From: Shewanella sp. UCD-KL21
GTDB lineage: Bacteria > Pseudomonadota > Gammaproteobacteria > Enterobacterales > Shewanellaceae
Direction: 5' to 3'
DNA length: 64,000 nucleotides
NCBI RefSeq assembly: GCF_001957135.1
Contig: NZ_MPHK01000012.1
Location: 62,001-126,000, forward strand
Position numbers and translations under genes: made by a program. The notes beneath the pieces are model-generated. The model made no database searches. It was not told where the DNA came from and saw only the letters and a program-made list of their open reading frames with translations. Shown in pieces: positions 9,092 through 18,045 of the stretch; positions within the stretch are counted from its first letter, which is position 1, and the number at the start of each line of letters is the position of its first letter.

Positions 9092-9700
9092 ATGAAACCA
9101 AGCACTTTTATGGCATGGATCACCCGTATGCCATTGCTAGAACGTTGGGCTTTGATGCATTGTTTTCAAAAAGAAAACGTTTCAGAGCATTGTCATCAAG
9201 TGGCTGTGATTGCACACTTATTGGTGGTCATAAAAAATAAACGCTTTGGCGGTAAACTCAATCCAGAAAAAGCCGCCACTATCGCCCTTTACCATGAAGT
9301 GTCAGAAACTAAACTCCAAGATATCAACTCCAATACCAAATATCACAGCCCTGAATTTACCAAAGCCTTTAAAAAGCTTGAAGATCTGGCAGAAAAAGAG
9401 TGCTTAGCCTCGTTACCTGAAGATCTGCGTGAAGAAATGGAGCCACTATTAGTTCAAACCCAAGTTGACCCAGAATACAAAGCTATCGTCAAAGCCGCAG
9501 ATATTTTACAAGCCTATGTAAAAACCATGAATGAGCTACGCTTTAATAATGACGAATTCCAACATGTAAAAGCTAATTTGGATAAAAAGCTTAAGCAAAT
9601 GGAACAAGATTTACCTGAAGTAAAATGTTTTATCGATATTTTCCTCGATAGCTGCACCTCCACATTAGATAAATTGACTGAGAGCGAATTAACTAACTGA
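9092..9700 (+). CDS. yfbR: 5'-deoxynucleotidase YfbR-like HD-domain protein
   Basis: A family of metal-dependent HD hydrolases that dephosphorylate 2'-deoxyribonucleoside 5'-monophosphates. It has 202 residues and aligns without gaps to E. coli YfbR across the active site. H33, H68, D137, R18, W19, E72 and D77 are all present at the same numbers. The exception is position 69, where the Asp of the HD pair is Glu (YHEVSE instead of YHDASE). Whether this Glu still binds metal is unknown. The gene lies 24 bp upstream of dgt on the same strand and is probably co-transcribed with it. Confidence 0.88.
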   Translation: MKPSTFMAWITRMPLLERWALMHCFQKENVSEHCHQVAVIAHLLVVIKNKRFGGKLNPEKAATIALYHEVSETKLQDINSNTKYHSPEFTKAFKKLEDLAEKECLASLPEDLREEMEPLLVQTQVDPEYKAIVKAADILQAYVKTMNELRFNNDEFQHVKANLDKKLKQMEQDLPEVKCFIDIFLDSCTSTLDKLTESELTN

Positions 9701-9724
9701 TGCTCACACAGTAAAGGATGATCA

Positions 9725-11158
9725 ATGTCAGATAATGAAATACACACTAGTGATGTCACTGAAACCGAATTAACCGCCAACAATGACAACCAAATGAACG
9801 CTGATATTGAGCGCAGCACTAAAATAAATCCATGGCATGAACGCCGCCTCGGTGAAGATAAATTACGCCGTAATGATCACCGCAGTCCGTTTCAACGTGA
9901 CAGAGCTAGGATACTCCACTCAGCCGCCTTTCGTCGCCTACAAGCTAAAACTCAGGTACACGGCATTGGCATGAACGATTTTTTTCGCACCCGCTTAACC
10001 CATTCATTAGAAGTATCACAAATTGGCACAGGCATCGCCGCGCAGCTTAAACGTAAATACCCCCACATTGAGCAGCTGCTCGATTCAATGAGTTTAATCG
10101 AGTCACTCTGCTTAGCCCATGATATTGGTCACCCACCTTTTGGTCACGGCGGCGAAGTAGCCTTAAACTATATGATGCGCCATCATGGCGGTTTTGAAGG
10201 TAACGGCCAAACCTTTAGGATTTTAGCCAGACTTGAACCCTATACCGAATACTGGGGCATGAATCTCACCAGACGAACCTTACTTGGAGTGTTAAAGTAT
10301 CCTGCATTGTATAGCCAGTTACATGTTGATTTAGGTCACCCAGAAATAACCAGCCATAGGCAATTAAGACCATCCCAATGGCCGTCGGTAAAAGGGCTTT
10401 TTAATGATGATAAAGATATCTTTGATTGGGTACTTTCAGCGTTAAGTGTTAATGATAGAAACCGCTTTATCAGCATTAAAAACAGCAGCAATCAACACTA
10501 TCCACACCAGCGAACCCAGTATAAATCTTTTGATTGTTCCATCATGGAGTTGGCTGACGATATCGCCTATGCGGTCCATGATTTAGAAGATGCCATCGTC
10601 ATGGGCATAGTCACGCCTTTGCAGTGGCAGCAAGATGTGGCCGATAAATTAAGCCAAAGCAATGACCCATGGCTTAGTCACGAATTTAGCCATATTGTTG
10701 ATAAATTATTTTCCCATCAACATCACTTACGTAAAGATGCCATTGGCACCTTAGTGAATGGTTTTGTCACTGCCATTAATATCGAGCAAGACGACAAATT
10801 TGAAGAAGCCTTATTAAAATACAATGCCCGCCTAGAGCCTGACTTTGCCATCGCGCTGCATACTTTAAAACAATTTGTCTATAAGTACGTTATTCGTAAA
10901 CCTGAAATGCAAATGCTTGAATACAAAGGCCAACAAATTGTGATGGAATTATTTGAAGCCTTTGAGTCTGATCCACAGCGGTTGCTGCCATTAAACACCC
11001 AAGAGCGTTGGTTACATGCCAAGGAGAATAACCTTAATCCGATGCGAGTGATTGCAGATTATATTTCAGGTATGACCGATGAATTTGCCGGTAAATTACA
11101 CCAGCAATTATTTGGCCCTAAGTCTTCTGGCATTTTTGAAATTAGCTTAGAAAGATAA
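9725..11158 (+). CDS. dgt: dGTP triphosphohydrolase-like HD protein
   Basis: Deoxyguanosinetriphosphate triphosphohydrolase family, 477 residues. These enzymes split dNTPs into deoxynucleoside and tripolyphosphate. Visible motifs are an N-terminal [26 protein letters not shown] block, [12 protein letters not shown] (first His), the HD pair in [16 protein letters not shown], and a distal Asp in [17 protein letters not shown]. It follows yfbR by 24 bp, pairing a dNTPase with a dNMP phosphatase. Besides housekeeping control of dNTP pools, dGTPases of this family, including one from Shewanella, have been reported to defend against phage by depleting dNTPs. Confidence 0.93.
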   Translation: MSDNEIHTSDVTETELTANNDNQMNADIERSTKINPWHERRLGEDKLRRNDHRSPFQRDRARILHSAAFRRLQAKTQVHGIGMNDFFRTRLTHSLEVSQIGTGIAAQLKRKYPHIEQLLDSMSLIESLCLAHDIGHPPFGHGGEVALNYMMRHHGGFEGNGQTFRILARLEPYTEYWGMNLTRRTLLGVLKYPALYSQLHVDLGHPEITSHRQLRPSQWPSVKGLFNDDKDIFDWVLSALSVNDRNRFISIKNSSNQHYPHQRTQYKSFDCSIMELADDIAYAVHDLEDAIVMGIVTPLQWQQDVADKLSQSNDPWLSHEFSHIVDKLFSHQHHLRKDAIGTLVNGFVTAINIEQDDKFEEALLKYNARLEPDFAIALHTLKQFVYKYVIRKPEMQMLEYKGQQIVMELFEAFESDPQRLLPLNTQERWLHAKENNLNPMRVIADYISGMTDEFAGKLHQQLFGPKSSGIFEISLER

Positions 11159-11187
11159 CCCTATTAACCTGAATAACGAGTACAGCT

Positions 11188-11233
11188 GTGTTAGTGGCTT
11201 TAGTGAGCGTTAATCATCTAAAGTCACTAACAC
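11188..11233. repeat. Long imperfect hairpin after dgt
   Basis: Arms of 16 bases (11188-11203 and 11218-11233) are complementary except for one G/T pair, around a 14-base loop. There is no T-tract on either side, so it is not a classic terminator. It could be an RNA-stabilising 3' structure of the yfbR-dgt message. Confidence 0.7.
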
Positions 11234-11547
11234 TGTAATAAAGCTTCAATATACTTCCTGCCAAAGCACACTCTGTTAGCTTAAATTTTTATGCTATTAA
11301 TTCAAAGATAAAACACTCTCAGTAAATTAACCGCCTGCTCTGTAACCCTCTTATAATCACTTAACTTAGCGCTTTTTTGTAATTTAATTACCATTAATAG
11401 TGATTTGTGCTGTAGATCACGACATATATACCGCTAAAGGAGTAATTTTATCACGTAGAGACGAATATCTTGATTCAAGGACACAGCTATATCAGCTGCT
11501 GAGAGTGGTTAACTAAAACGCTTTAGTTAACAACTTTTGAGGACGTA
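11234..11547 (+). promoter_or_regulatory. adhE upstream region with CRP/Rex-like site
   Basis: About 310 non-coding bases before adhE. At 11406-11421 the sequence TGTGC-TGTAGA-TCACG fits a CRP-type half-site pair (TGTGA-N6-TCACA) with two mismatches. The slightly wider 11405-11422 also partly fits a Rex operator. A GAGG ribosome-binding site lies just before the adhE ATG. I could not assign the -10/-35 boxes firmly. Confidence 0.45.
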
Positions 11548-14163
11548 ATGATGACTGTCAATAACACCGAACAACTTGACCTACTAATAGAGCGAGTCGC
11601 CAAAGCGCAAAAAGAATTTGCCAATTTCAGCCAAGCACAAGTCGACAAAATATTCAGAGCAGCAGCTCTTGCCGCCACAGATGCTCGTATTAAACTTGCT
11701 AAAATGGCAGCTACTGAAACCAACATGGGGTTATTAGAAGACAAAGTCATTAAAAATCACTTTGCATCTGAATATATATACAACAAATACAAAGACGATA
11801 AAACCTGCGGTATTATCGCTGAAGACATCACCTTTGGCACCATCACCATTGCCGAACCTGTGGGGATAATATGCGGCATAGTGCCCACAACCAACCCAAC
11901 CTCAACGGCCATTTTCAAAGCGCTCATTAGCCTTAAAACCCGTAACGGTATTATATTCTCGCCACATCCAAGAGCTAAGCAATCCACCACGACTGCAGCA
12001 CGCATCGTTTTAGATGCCGCTGTTGCCGCTGGTGCACCAAAAGACATTATCGGTTGGATTGACGAGCCTTCAGTGGCGCTGTCTAACCAACTTATGACTC
12101 ACGGTAACATTAACCTTATCCTCGCAACCGGCGGCCCCGGTATGGTTAAAGCTGCATACTCATCGGGTACACCAGCCATTGGGGTTGGCGCGGGTAATAC
12201 CCCAATCGTGATTGATGAAACCGCTGATATTAAACGCGCAGTAAGCTCAATACTGATGTCAAAAACCTTCGATTACGGCGTCGTGTGCGCCTCAGAGCAA
12301 GCCGTCATCGTAGTAGACAGTATTTATGAGCAAGTTAAACAACGCTTTGAAACCCATGGCGGCTACCTTTTATCAGTTAAAGAAACTGCTGCCATGCAAG
12401 AGGTTATTCTTAAAAATGGCGGGTTAAATGCTGACATCGTTGGTCAAAGTGCCCCAACCATTGCCAACATGGCAGGAATTGATGTCCCAAGCTGGACTAA
12501 GGTATTAATTGGTGAGGTGACTGACATCAATGAAGCTGAAGCCTTTGCCCATGAAAAGTTATCACCACTTTTAGGTATGTACCGCGCCACTGATTTTAAT
12601 GATGCCATGGACAAAGCTGAAGCATTAGTTACCTTAGGCGGCATTGGTCATACCTCGGGGTTATACACTGACCAAGATGGCCAAGTCGAAAGAGTTAAAG
12701 CCTTTGGCTTTAGGATGAAAACTGCGCGGATATTAATAAACACTCCAGCATCACAAGGTGGTATTGGCGATCTATATAACTTTAAATTAGCGCCATCACT
12801 GACATTGGGCTGTGGCTCATGGGGCGGCAACTCAATATCTGAAAACGTTGGCCCAAGTCATTTAATCAATAAGAAAACCGTCGCTAAAAGGGCTGAAAAT
12901 ATGTTGTGGCACAAACTTCCCTCTTCAATTTATTTCCGCCGCGGCAGTTTACCCATTGCATTAGAAGAGCTAGCAACTAAAAAACGCGCCTTAATCGTCA
13001 CCGACAAATTTTTATTTAATGATGGCTACTGCGACGAAACCATTAAAATATTAAAAGCTCAAGGGCTTGAAACAGAAGTATTTTATGAAGTTGAAGCCGA
13101 CCCAACCTTAGCCATTGTTAAACAAGGCGCTAAAGTCGCCCAAAGCTTTAAGCCTGATGTCATCATTGCATTAGGCGGTGGCTCGCCTATGGATGCGGCG
13201 AAAATAATTTGGGTATTGTATGAACATCCTGAGGTTGACTTTGCTGACTTAGCTTTGAGTTTTATGGATATACGCAAACGTATTTATAAGTTCCCTAAAT
13301 TAGGGGTTAAAGCGCAAATGGTAGCAATACCGACCACCTCAGGCACAGGCTCAGAAGTTACCCCGTTTGCCGTGGTTACCGATGAAGTGAGCGGCATGAA
13401 ATACCCTATTGCGGATTATCAACTCACTCCTAACATGGCAATTGTCGACCCCAATTTAGTAATGGATATGCCAAAGTCATTAACCGCTTTTGGTGGCATT
13501 GACGCTGTAACTCACGCATTAGAAGCTTATGTTAGCGTGATGGCAAACGAATTTAGTGATGGTCAGGCCTTACAAGCACTGGAATTATTATGTGAGCATT
13601 TACCAGCAGCTTATGAACTGGGTGCTAAAGCCCCAATAGCCAGAGAAAAAGTCCATAACGGCGCCACTATCGCCGGTATTGCCTTTGCGAATGCTTTTTT
13701 AGGCATTTGCCACTCAATGGCCCATAAGCTCGGCGCTGAGTTTCATTTAGCCCATGGGTTAGCAAACGCATTGTTAATTAGTAATGTAATTCGCTTTAAC
13801 GCCACCGATATGCCGACCAAGCAAGCCTCTTTTAGTCAGTACGACCGCCCAAAAGCCTTATGTCGTTATGCAAAGATTGCTGAAACCCTAAAGCTTGAAG
13901 GTATTGACTCAAATACCACGGATAAAGACAAGGTAGCATTGCTAATAAGTAAAATTGAACAGCTAAAAACCGCAGTTGGTATTCCTGCCTCTATTCAAGA
14001 AGCTGGTGTTAATGAAGCCGATTTCTTAGCAAAATTGGATGAATTAGCCGAGCACGCTTTTGACGACCAATGTACTGGTGCCAATCCGCGCTTCCCGCTC
14101 ATTAGTGAGTTAAAGCAGATATTATTAGATAGCTTTTATGGTAAGGCTTATCAAGATAACTAA
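11548..14163 (+). CDS. adhE: Bifunctional acetaldehyde-CoA/alcohol dehydrogenase AdhE
   Basis: The fermentative enzyme that reduces acetyl-CoA to acetaldehyde and then ethanol, regenerating 2 NAD+. It has 871 residues, normal for the fused protein, which forms spirosomes in E. coli. The N-terminal aldehyde dehydrogenase half (about 1-440) contains the catalytic Cys in FDYGVVCASEQAV and ATGGPGMVKAAYSSG. The C-terminal iron-dependent alcohol dehydrogenase half (about 450-865) has GGGSPMDAAK, IPTTSGTGSEVTPF and the metal-site histidines in CHSMAHKLGAEFHLAHGLANA. ATG codons occur at 11548 and 11551; either could start. It is monocistronic, with its own terminator. Confidence 0.97.
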   Translation: MMTVNNTEQLDLLIERVAKAQKEFANFSQAQVDKIFRAAALAATDARIKLAKMAATETNMGLLEDKVIKNHFASEYIYNKYKDDKTCGIIAEDITFGTITIAEPVGIICGIVPTTNPTSTAIFKALISLKTRNGIIFSPHPRAKQSTTTAARIVLDAAVAAGAPKDIIGWIDEPSVALSNQLMTHGNINLILATGGPGMVKAAYSSGTPAIGVGAGNTPIVIDETADIKRAVSSILMSKTFDYGVVCASEQAVIVVDSIYEQVKQRFETHGGYLLSVKETAAMQEVILKNGGLNADIVGQSAPTIANMAGIDVPSWTKVLIGEVTDINEAEAFAHEKLSPLLGMYRATDFNDAMDKAEALVTLGGIGHTSGLYTDQDGQVERVKAFGFRMKTARILINTPASQGGIGDLYNFKLAPSLTLGCGSWGGNSISENVGPSHLINKKTVAKRAENMLWHKLPSSIYFRRGSLPIALEELATKKRALIVTDKFLFNDGYCDETIKILKAQGLETEVFYEVEADPTLAIVKQGAKVAQSFKPDVIIALGGGSPMDAAKIIWVLYEHPEVDFADLALSFMDIRKRIYKFPKLGVKAQMVAIPTTSGTGSEVTPFAVVTDEVSGMKYPIADYQLTPNMAIVDPNLVMDMPKSLTAFGGIDAVTHALEAYVSVMANEFSDGQALQALELLCEHLPAAYELGAKAPIAREKVHNGATIAGIAFANAFLGICHSMAHKLGAEFHLAHGLANALLISNVIRFNATDMPTKQASFSQYDRPKALCRYAKIAETLKLEGIDSNTTDKDKVALLISKIEQLKTAVGIPASIQEAGVNEADFLAKLDELAEHAFDDQCTGANPRFPLISELKQILLDSFYGKAYQDN

Positions 14164-14173
14164 TTGCTATTTT

Positions 14174-14208
14174 CTACTTACTAGTTGCTACTTGCTACTT
14201 GCTAGTTT
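14174..14208. repeat. Five degenerate 7-bp repeats after adhE
   Basis: Successive units CTACTTA, CTAGTTG, CTACTTG, CTACTTG and CTAGTTT, starting 10 bp after the adhE stop. See also the 7-bp array at 44591-44667. Confidence 0.75.
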
Positions 14209-14282
14209 TCGGCACTAGCTCTGGTACCAGTCTACACAAGCTAGCGTTATAAAAAACTGGCTTGAACAATAGCGATTAATTA

Positions 14283-14334
14283 ACCGCTGATACAATATTG
14301 ATTATTATCAAATGTATCAGCGGTATTTTTATTT
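14283..14334 (+). terminator. Rho-independent terminator after adhE
   Basis: A perfect 12-bp stem (ACCGCTGATACA at 14283-14294 with TGTATCAGCGGT at 14313-14324) followed by ATTTTTATTT. The rest of 14164-14531 shows no other gene or site that I can support. Confidence 0.85.
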
Positions 14335-14531
14335 AATAATTTACTGTTTACCTTTACTTTATTAGTGTCAGTGAGCCATCCAAATGCACATCACGTTGTG
14401 GATATGCTGCCTAAGGTAATTGGCTGTTGTGCAGCAGTAAACACTGTCAATTTTAGCAATTGTTCAACTTGTACTAAGTCCATTATTACCCCTTTTTATC
14501 CTGACTCCCCCTAACTACCTCGCTTGAATTA

Positions 14532-14966
14532 TCAGCCTAAATACACTGCTGACGGATCCACTAAAAACCGTGTTCCTAATGCCTCACGACCAAATAGCAT
14601 TAAATAACTCATGTCTGAGCGATCGGTAAGAGTAATCTCAATCGACCACTTTTGTTGCCCAAGGACTACTGGCGTTTTAATCACGTAACGTTGCTCCACA
14701 GTGCCATTAGATGACTTAATTTTACGGATATCACTAATAGGAGCATGGCAGCTTTTTACAGTATCAACATTATGTGAATCTGGGTGAATATCAAACGAGA
14801 CACAATGCTCGCCATCTATCAGCACCTTTTTAATATTATCTACATGTAAAGACGAGGTTTTAGCCCCAGTGTCTACGCGAACTTGTAACTCGGTAATACC
14901 TAATTTAGGCAGCGCGATATACTCTAAGTTGCCAATAATCGTTTTATTTTTCATATCGAAACTCAT
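14532..14966 (-). CDS. rimB: RimB-type retropepsin-like aspartic protease
   Basis: A 144-residue protein of the family often mislabelled ATP-dependent zinc protease. The sequence shows neither an ATPase nor a zinc motif. It has the aspartic-protease signature VRVDTGAKTSSL (residues 27-38) and a later MLFGREAL turn, like a single retropepsin monomer. In Pseudomonas the homologue RimB is encoded with RimK and affects its modification of ribosomal protein S6. Here it is the last gene of a three-gene operon, and its ATG overlaps the stop of the preceding gene (TAATG). Confidence 0.87.
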   Translation of the reverse strand: MSFDMKNKTIIGNLEYIALPKLGITELQVRVDTGAKTSSLHVDNIKKVLIDGEHCVSFDIHPDSHNVDTVKSCHAPISDIRKIKSSNGTVEQRYVIKTPVVLGQQKWSIEITLTDRSDMSYLMLFGREALGTRFLVDPSAVYLG

Positions 14967-15988
14967 TAATTTACAGTATCTGGTAATAGTTGTTCTTGAA
15001 CATTTTCAATGTGTTCAGCAATTTTTTCATCATTTTCGCTAAAGTAAGCAATATGAAACATGGCTTCACCTTCTTGCACTAACGGTATATTTTGTTTACC
15101 GATTAATATGCCAGAGCGTGATGCGATCACCGAGTCAATCACTTCGCCATAGGGACTACCAATTTCAGCCAAAACTTGCCCTTTAGTAATTTGATCACCT
15201 AAATTGGCAATGTTATGTACAATGCCACTGGCATTGGCACGTACCCACTGACTGCCATTAGCGATAAATGGGGCGCGTTTTTTCTTTGCTTTTGATGATG
15301 ATTTTCTAATCATGCCTAAGTGTTGCAATACATTTAAAATGCCTTTCATGCCGGCGCGTATCGAAAACTCATCAAACCTTAATGCTTCACCTGCTTCATA
15401 CAAGAGGATTTTGGTTTGATTCTTAACTGCTGACTCCCTTAAGGAACCATCCACTAAGTTTGAATTTAAAATCACTGGCACCCCAAACACCTCTGCAAGT
15501 AATTTGGTTTCCTCATCGGCCATATCCGCTCTAATTTGCGGTAAATTAGAGCGGTGTATCGCGCCAGTATGTAAATCTATGCCGTAATCACAATGTCTAA
15601 CGATTTCATTAAGAAAGATATGCGCCACCCGTCCAGCTAATGAACCTTTCGCAGAGCCAGGAAAACAGCGATTTAAATCCCGTCTATCTGGCATATAGCG
15701 GCTTTGATTCACCACCCCATACACATTGACCATAGGTACTGCTATGAGGGTTCCTGAAGTAATCTTAAATTTATTTTGTTTAATTAGCCTTCGTATAATT
15801 TCAATGCCATTTAGCTCATCGCCATGTACCGCCGCGCTGATAAATATTGTCGGCCCCGGCTTTTTTGCACGGATGATATGTACCGGTAAAGACACATCTG
15901 CGTCGGTATATAATTTTGCTACTGGCAGCTCAATTTTACGTTGCTCACCCGCTAAAATGTCAAAATCACCAATGGTTAGCTTATTCAT
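14966..15988 (-). CDS. Succinylglutamate desuccinylase/aspartoacylase-family (M14-like) zinc enzyme
   Basis: About 340 residues of the AstE/ASPA branch of M14 zinc carboxypeptidases. The zinc site is visible as HGDELNG (His and Glu) and IDLHTG (second His). NRCFPG is the substrate Asn-Arg element, and LLYEAGEALRFDE holds the likely catalytic Glu. The C-terminal part (about 240-340) is a beta-rich domain with SRSGILIG. I prefer the ATG at 15988 over the TTG at 16000, because GGGACG lies upstream and MNKLTIGDF looks like a family start. It sits between rimK and rimB with almost no spacing. Its substrate may be a glutamylated product of RimK; that is inference. Confidence 0.87.
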   Translation of the reverse strand: MNKLTIGDFDILAGEQRKIELPVAKLYTDADVSLPVHIIRAKKPGPTIFISAAVHGDELNGIEIIRRLIKQNKFKITSGTLIAVPMVNVYGVVNQSRYMPDRRDLNRCFPGSAKGSLAGRVAHIFLNEIVRHCDYGIDLHTGAIHRSNLPQIRADMADEETKLLAEVFGVPVILNSNLVDGSLRESAVKNQTKILLYEAGEALRFDEFSIRAGMKGILNVLQHLGMIRKSSSKAKKKRAPFIANGSQWVRANASGIVHNIANLGDQITKGQVLAEIGSPYGEVIDSVIASRSGILIGKQNIPLVQEGEAMFHIAYFSENDEKIAEHIENVQEQLLPDTVN

Positions 15989-16000
15989 AATGCGTCCCAA

Positions 16001-16906
16001 TCAGCCTTTACCGCGAGTTTTGTTTTTATGGGGCTTGGCATTCTTTTCTAAAAATTGAAATACCATTGACGCGACATCTTTTCCGGTAGCCGTTTCAATA
16101 CCTTCAAGCCCTGGCGATGAATTAACTTCCATCACCATAGGGCCATTTTGTGAGCGCAGTAAATCAACGCCGCATAAGTTTAGCCCCATAATTTTGGCTG
16201 CATTAATTGCTGTTTCACGCTCTTCTTTAGATAGTTTAACCACTACAGCAGAGCCGCCACGGTGCAAGTTAGAACGAAACTCACCTTCAGCCCCTTGGCG
16301 CTTCATTGCCGCAACAACCTTTCCGCCAACCACTAAACAGCGAATATCGGCGCCGCCAGCTTCTTTAACAAATTCTTGTACCAAAATATTGGCTTTTAAG
16401 CCCATAAAGGCCTCGATAATGGCTTCAGCAGCTTTAGCGGTATCAGCTAACACCACTCCGATACCTTGGGTGCCTTCTAGTAGCTTAATGACAACAGGCG
16501 CACCACCGACGTTTTTTATCAAATCTTTAATATTGTCAGGCTTATTAGCAAAACCGGTACGTGGCAAGCCAATGCCTTTACGTGACAATAATTGCAAAGA
16601 GCGTAATTTATCGCGTGAGCGACTAATGGCGACAGATTCGTTAATATTAAAGGTGCCCATCATTTCAAATTGTCGCGCCACTGCGGTACCGTAAAATGTC
16701 ACCGATGCACCAATGCGCGGGATCACAGCATCATACATCGGAAGCTCTTTACCATCGTAGCGCAAGGTTGGCTTACTGCTGGTAATATCCATGTAGCAAT
16801 GTAATGTATCAATAATATCCACTGTGTGGCCCATAGCTTCACCCGCCTCTTTTAAGCGGCGAGTTGAATATAACTTTGGGTTTCTTGATAGAATCGCAAT
16901 TCTCAT
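16001..16906 (-). CDS. rimK: RimK-type ATP-grasp L-glutamate ligase
   Basis: RimK adds glutamates to the C-terminus of ribosomal protein S6 (RpsF) and can make poly-alpha-glutamate. It has 301 residues, matching E. coli RimK (300): [18 protein letters not shown] start, [11 protein letters not shown], the ATP-grasp Lys in [15 protein letters not shown], and the metal-binding end [14 protein letters not shown]. First gene of the operon rimK / M14-like enzyme / rimB, with a 12-bp gap to the second gene (taking its ATG start). Divergent from the LysR-type gene at 17046, which may regulate it. Confidence 0.95.
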   Translation of the reverse strand: MRIAILSRNPKLYSTRRLKEAGEAMGHTVDIIDTLHCYMDITSSKPTLRYDGKELPMYDAVIPRIGASVTFYGTAVARQFEMMGTFNINESVAISRSRDKLRSLQLLSRKGIGLPRTGFANKPDNIKDLIKNVGGAPVVIKLLEGTQGIGVVLADTAKAAEAIIEAFMGLKANILVQEFVKEAGGADIRCLVVGGKVVAAMKRQGAEGEFRSNLHRGGSAVVVKLSKEERETAINAAKIMGLNLCGVDLLRSQNGPMVMEVNSSPGLEGIETATGKDVASMVFQFLEKNAKPHKNKTRGKG

Positions 16907-17045
16907 AATATGTCCTGATTATGTTTCTTTTATTGTACAAAGGTGCTGTAATTCGCTGAGTGTATGAGTATCTATCTCATAAATATAACGTTATTTTTTG
17001 ATGTGTTTAATCAAAAATTTTAATCACAGCTTTTAAAGGATGTTG

Positions 17046-17894
17046 ATGAAAGTAGAATTATTAAAAACATTTTTAGAGGTTAGCCGTACGCTACATTTTA
17101 GAGTCGCTGCCGAAAATTTGTTTATCACCCAGTCTGCTGTCAGTGCCAGAATCAAGCTTTTAGAAGAGGATTTAGGGGTGTTACTGTTTGATCGCAGTAA
17201 GAAACACCTCAAATTAACCCCTGAGGGTAACCGCTTAATTAAGCATGCCAATGAGCTGTTATTGATGTGGCAAAAGGCCAAGCAAGATGTGGGTATTGCT
17301 GAGGGTGATAACCATCAACTGGCCATCGGTTCTATCATGTCTATATGGGATATCGTCCTTCAAGGCTGGCTAACCAAAATTCACCTAAATATTGAAGGTA
17401 TGAGCCTATTAACCAATACTCTTTCACCGGTTGAATTAAGAAAAAGCTTGTTAAGTCGCGTTATTGATGTGGCCTTTTTATTCGAGCCGCCTTATGTAGA
17501 AGACCTAGTAATAACTAAGGTTGCGACTGTGCCCTTATACCTTGTTAGCACTGAATCAAATAGCGCCAAACAAAACTCGACATTAGAAAACTACATTATG
17601 GTGGACTATGGTGAGTCGATTAACAGTCAATATCGACGCAGTTTTCAAGACTCACCGCCAGCAAAACACTCGATGAACCAACCAAGGATTGCTCTTAATT
17701 TTTTATTGGATGTCGGTGGCTGCGCCTACCTGCCAAGACAAATGGCGTTTGAATATATTGAAAGCAATAGACTTTTTATCGTAGACGATGCGCCGGTTTT
17801 TTCTCGAGAAATCTATGCAGTGTATTTAGAAAAAGGTCATAAAGTGGATATCATTGAACAAACGCTGCAGTTATTTCCCTATTTAAAAACATAA
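17046..17894 (+). CDS. LysR-type regulator, HdfR-like
   Basis: The N-terminal winged HTH (about residues 1-60: ELLKTFLEVSRTLHFRVAAENLFITQSAVSARIKLLEEDLGVLLFDR) is very close to E. coli HdfR, and an effector-binding domain follows. HdfR represses flhDC in E. coli. The target here is unknown, and divergence from rimK (139 bp) makes that operon a candidate. I chose the ATG at 17046 because AAAGGA sits at proper spacing; an ATG at 17040 overlaps that site. LysR proteins usually bind T-N11-A sites in the divergent region. Confidence 0.88.
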   Translation: MKVELLKTFLEVSRTLHFRVAAENLFITQSAVSARIKLLEEDLGVLLFDRSKKHLKLTPEGNRLIKHANELLLMWQKAKQDVGIAEGDNHQLAIGSIMSIWDIVLQGWLTKIHLNIEGMSLLTNTLSPVELRKSLLSRVIDVAFLFEPPYVEDLVITKVATVPLYLVSTESNSAKQNSTLENYIMVDYGESINSQYRRSFQDSPPAKHSMNQPRIALNFLLDVGGCAYLPRQMAFEYIESNRLFIVDDAPVFSREIYAVYLEKGHKVDIIEQTLQLFPYLKT

Positions 17895-17919
17895 AGCGAA
17901 TAGACAAGTAGCATTAGTA

Positions 17920-18010
17920 AGACGTTACTTGAGTTAGACGCCACTTAAATTAGGCGCTACTTATATTAGAAGCCACTTGAATTAGACGTTACTTAAATTA
18001 GACGCGATTT
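17920..18010. repeat. 16-bp tandem repeat, about 5.6 units
   Basis: Units begin at 17920, 17936, 17952, 17968 and 17984, with a partial one at 18000. Consensus is about AGACGYTACTTRAATT. The array lies between the LysR gene and the Tat-signal gene. Confidence 0.85.
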
Positions 18011-18045
18011 TAGTCTGCAACTCACAGAGCCCATCAAGGATAACC

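Noticed and set aside
14532-14966. Annotation as an ATP-dependent zinc protease
   Set aside because: No ATPase or zinc motif is present; the DTGA signature marks a retropepsin-like aspartic protease.
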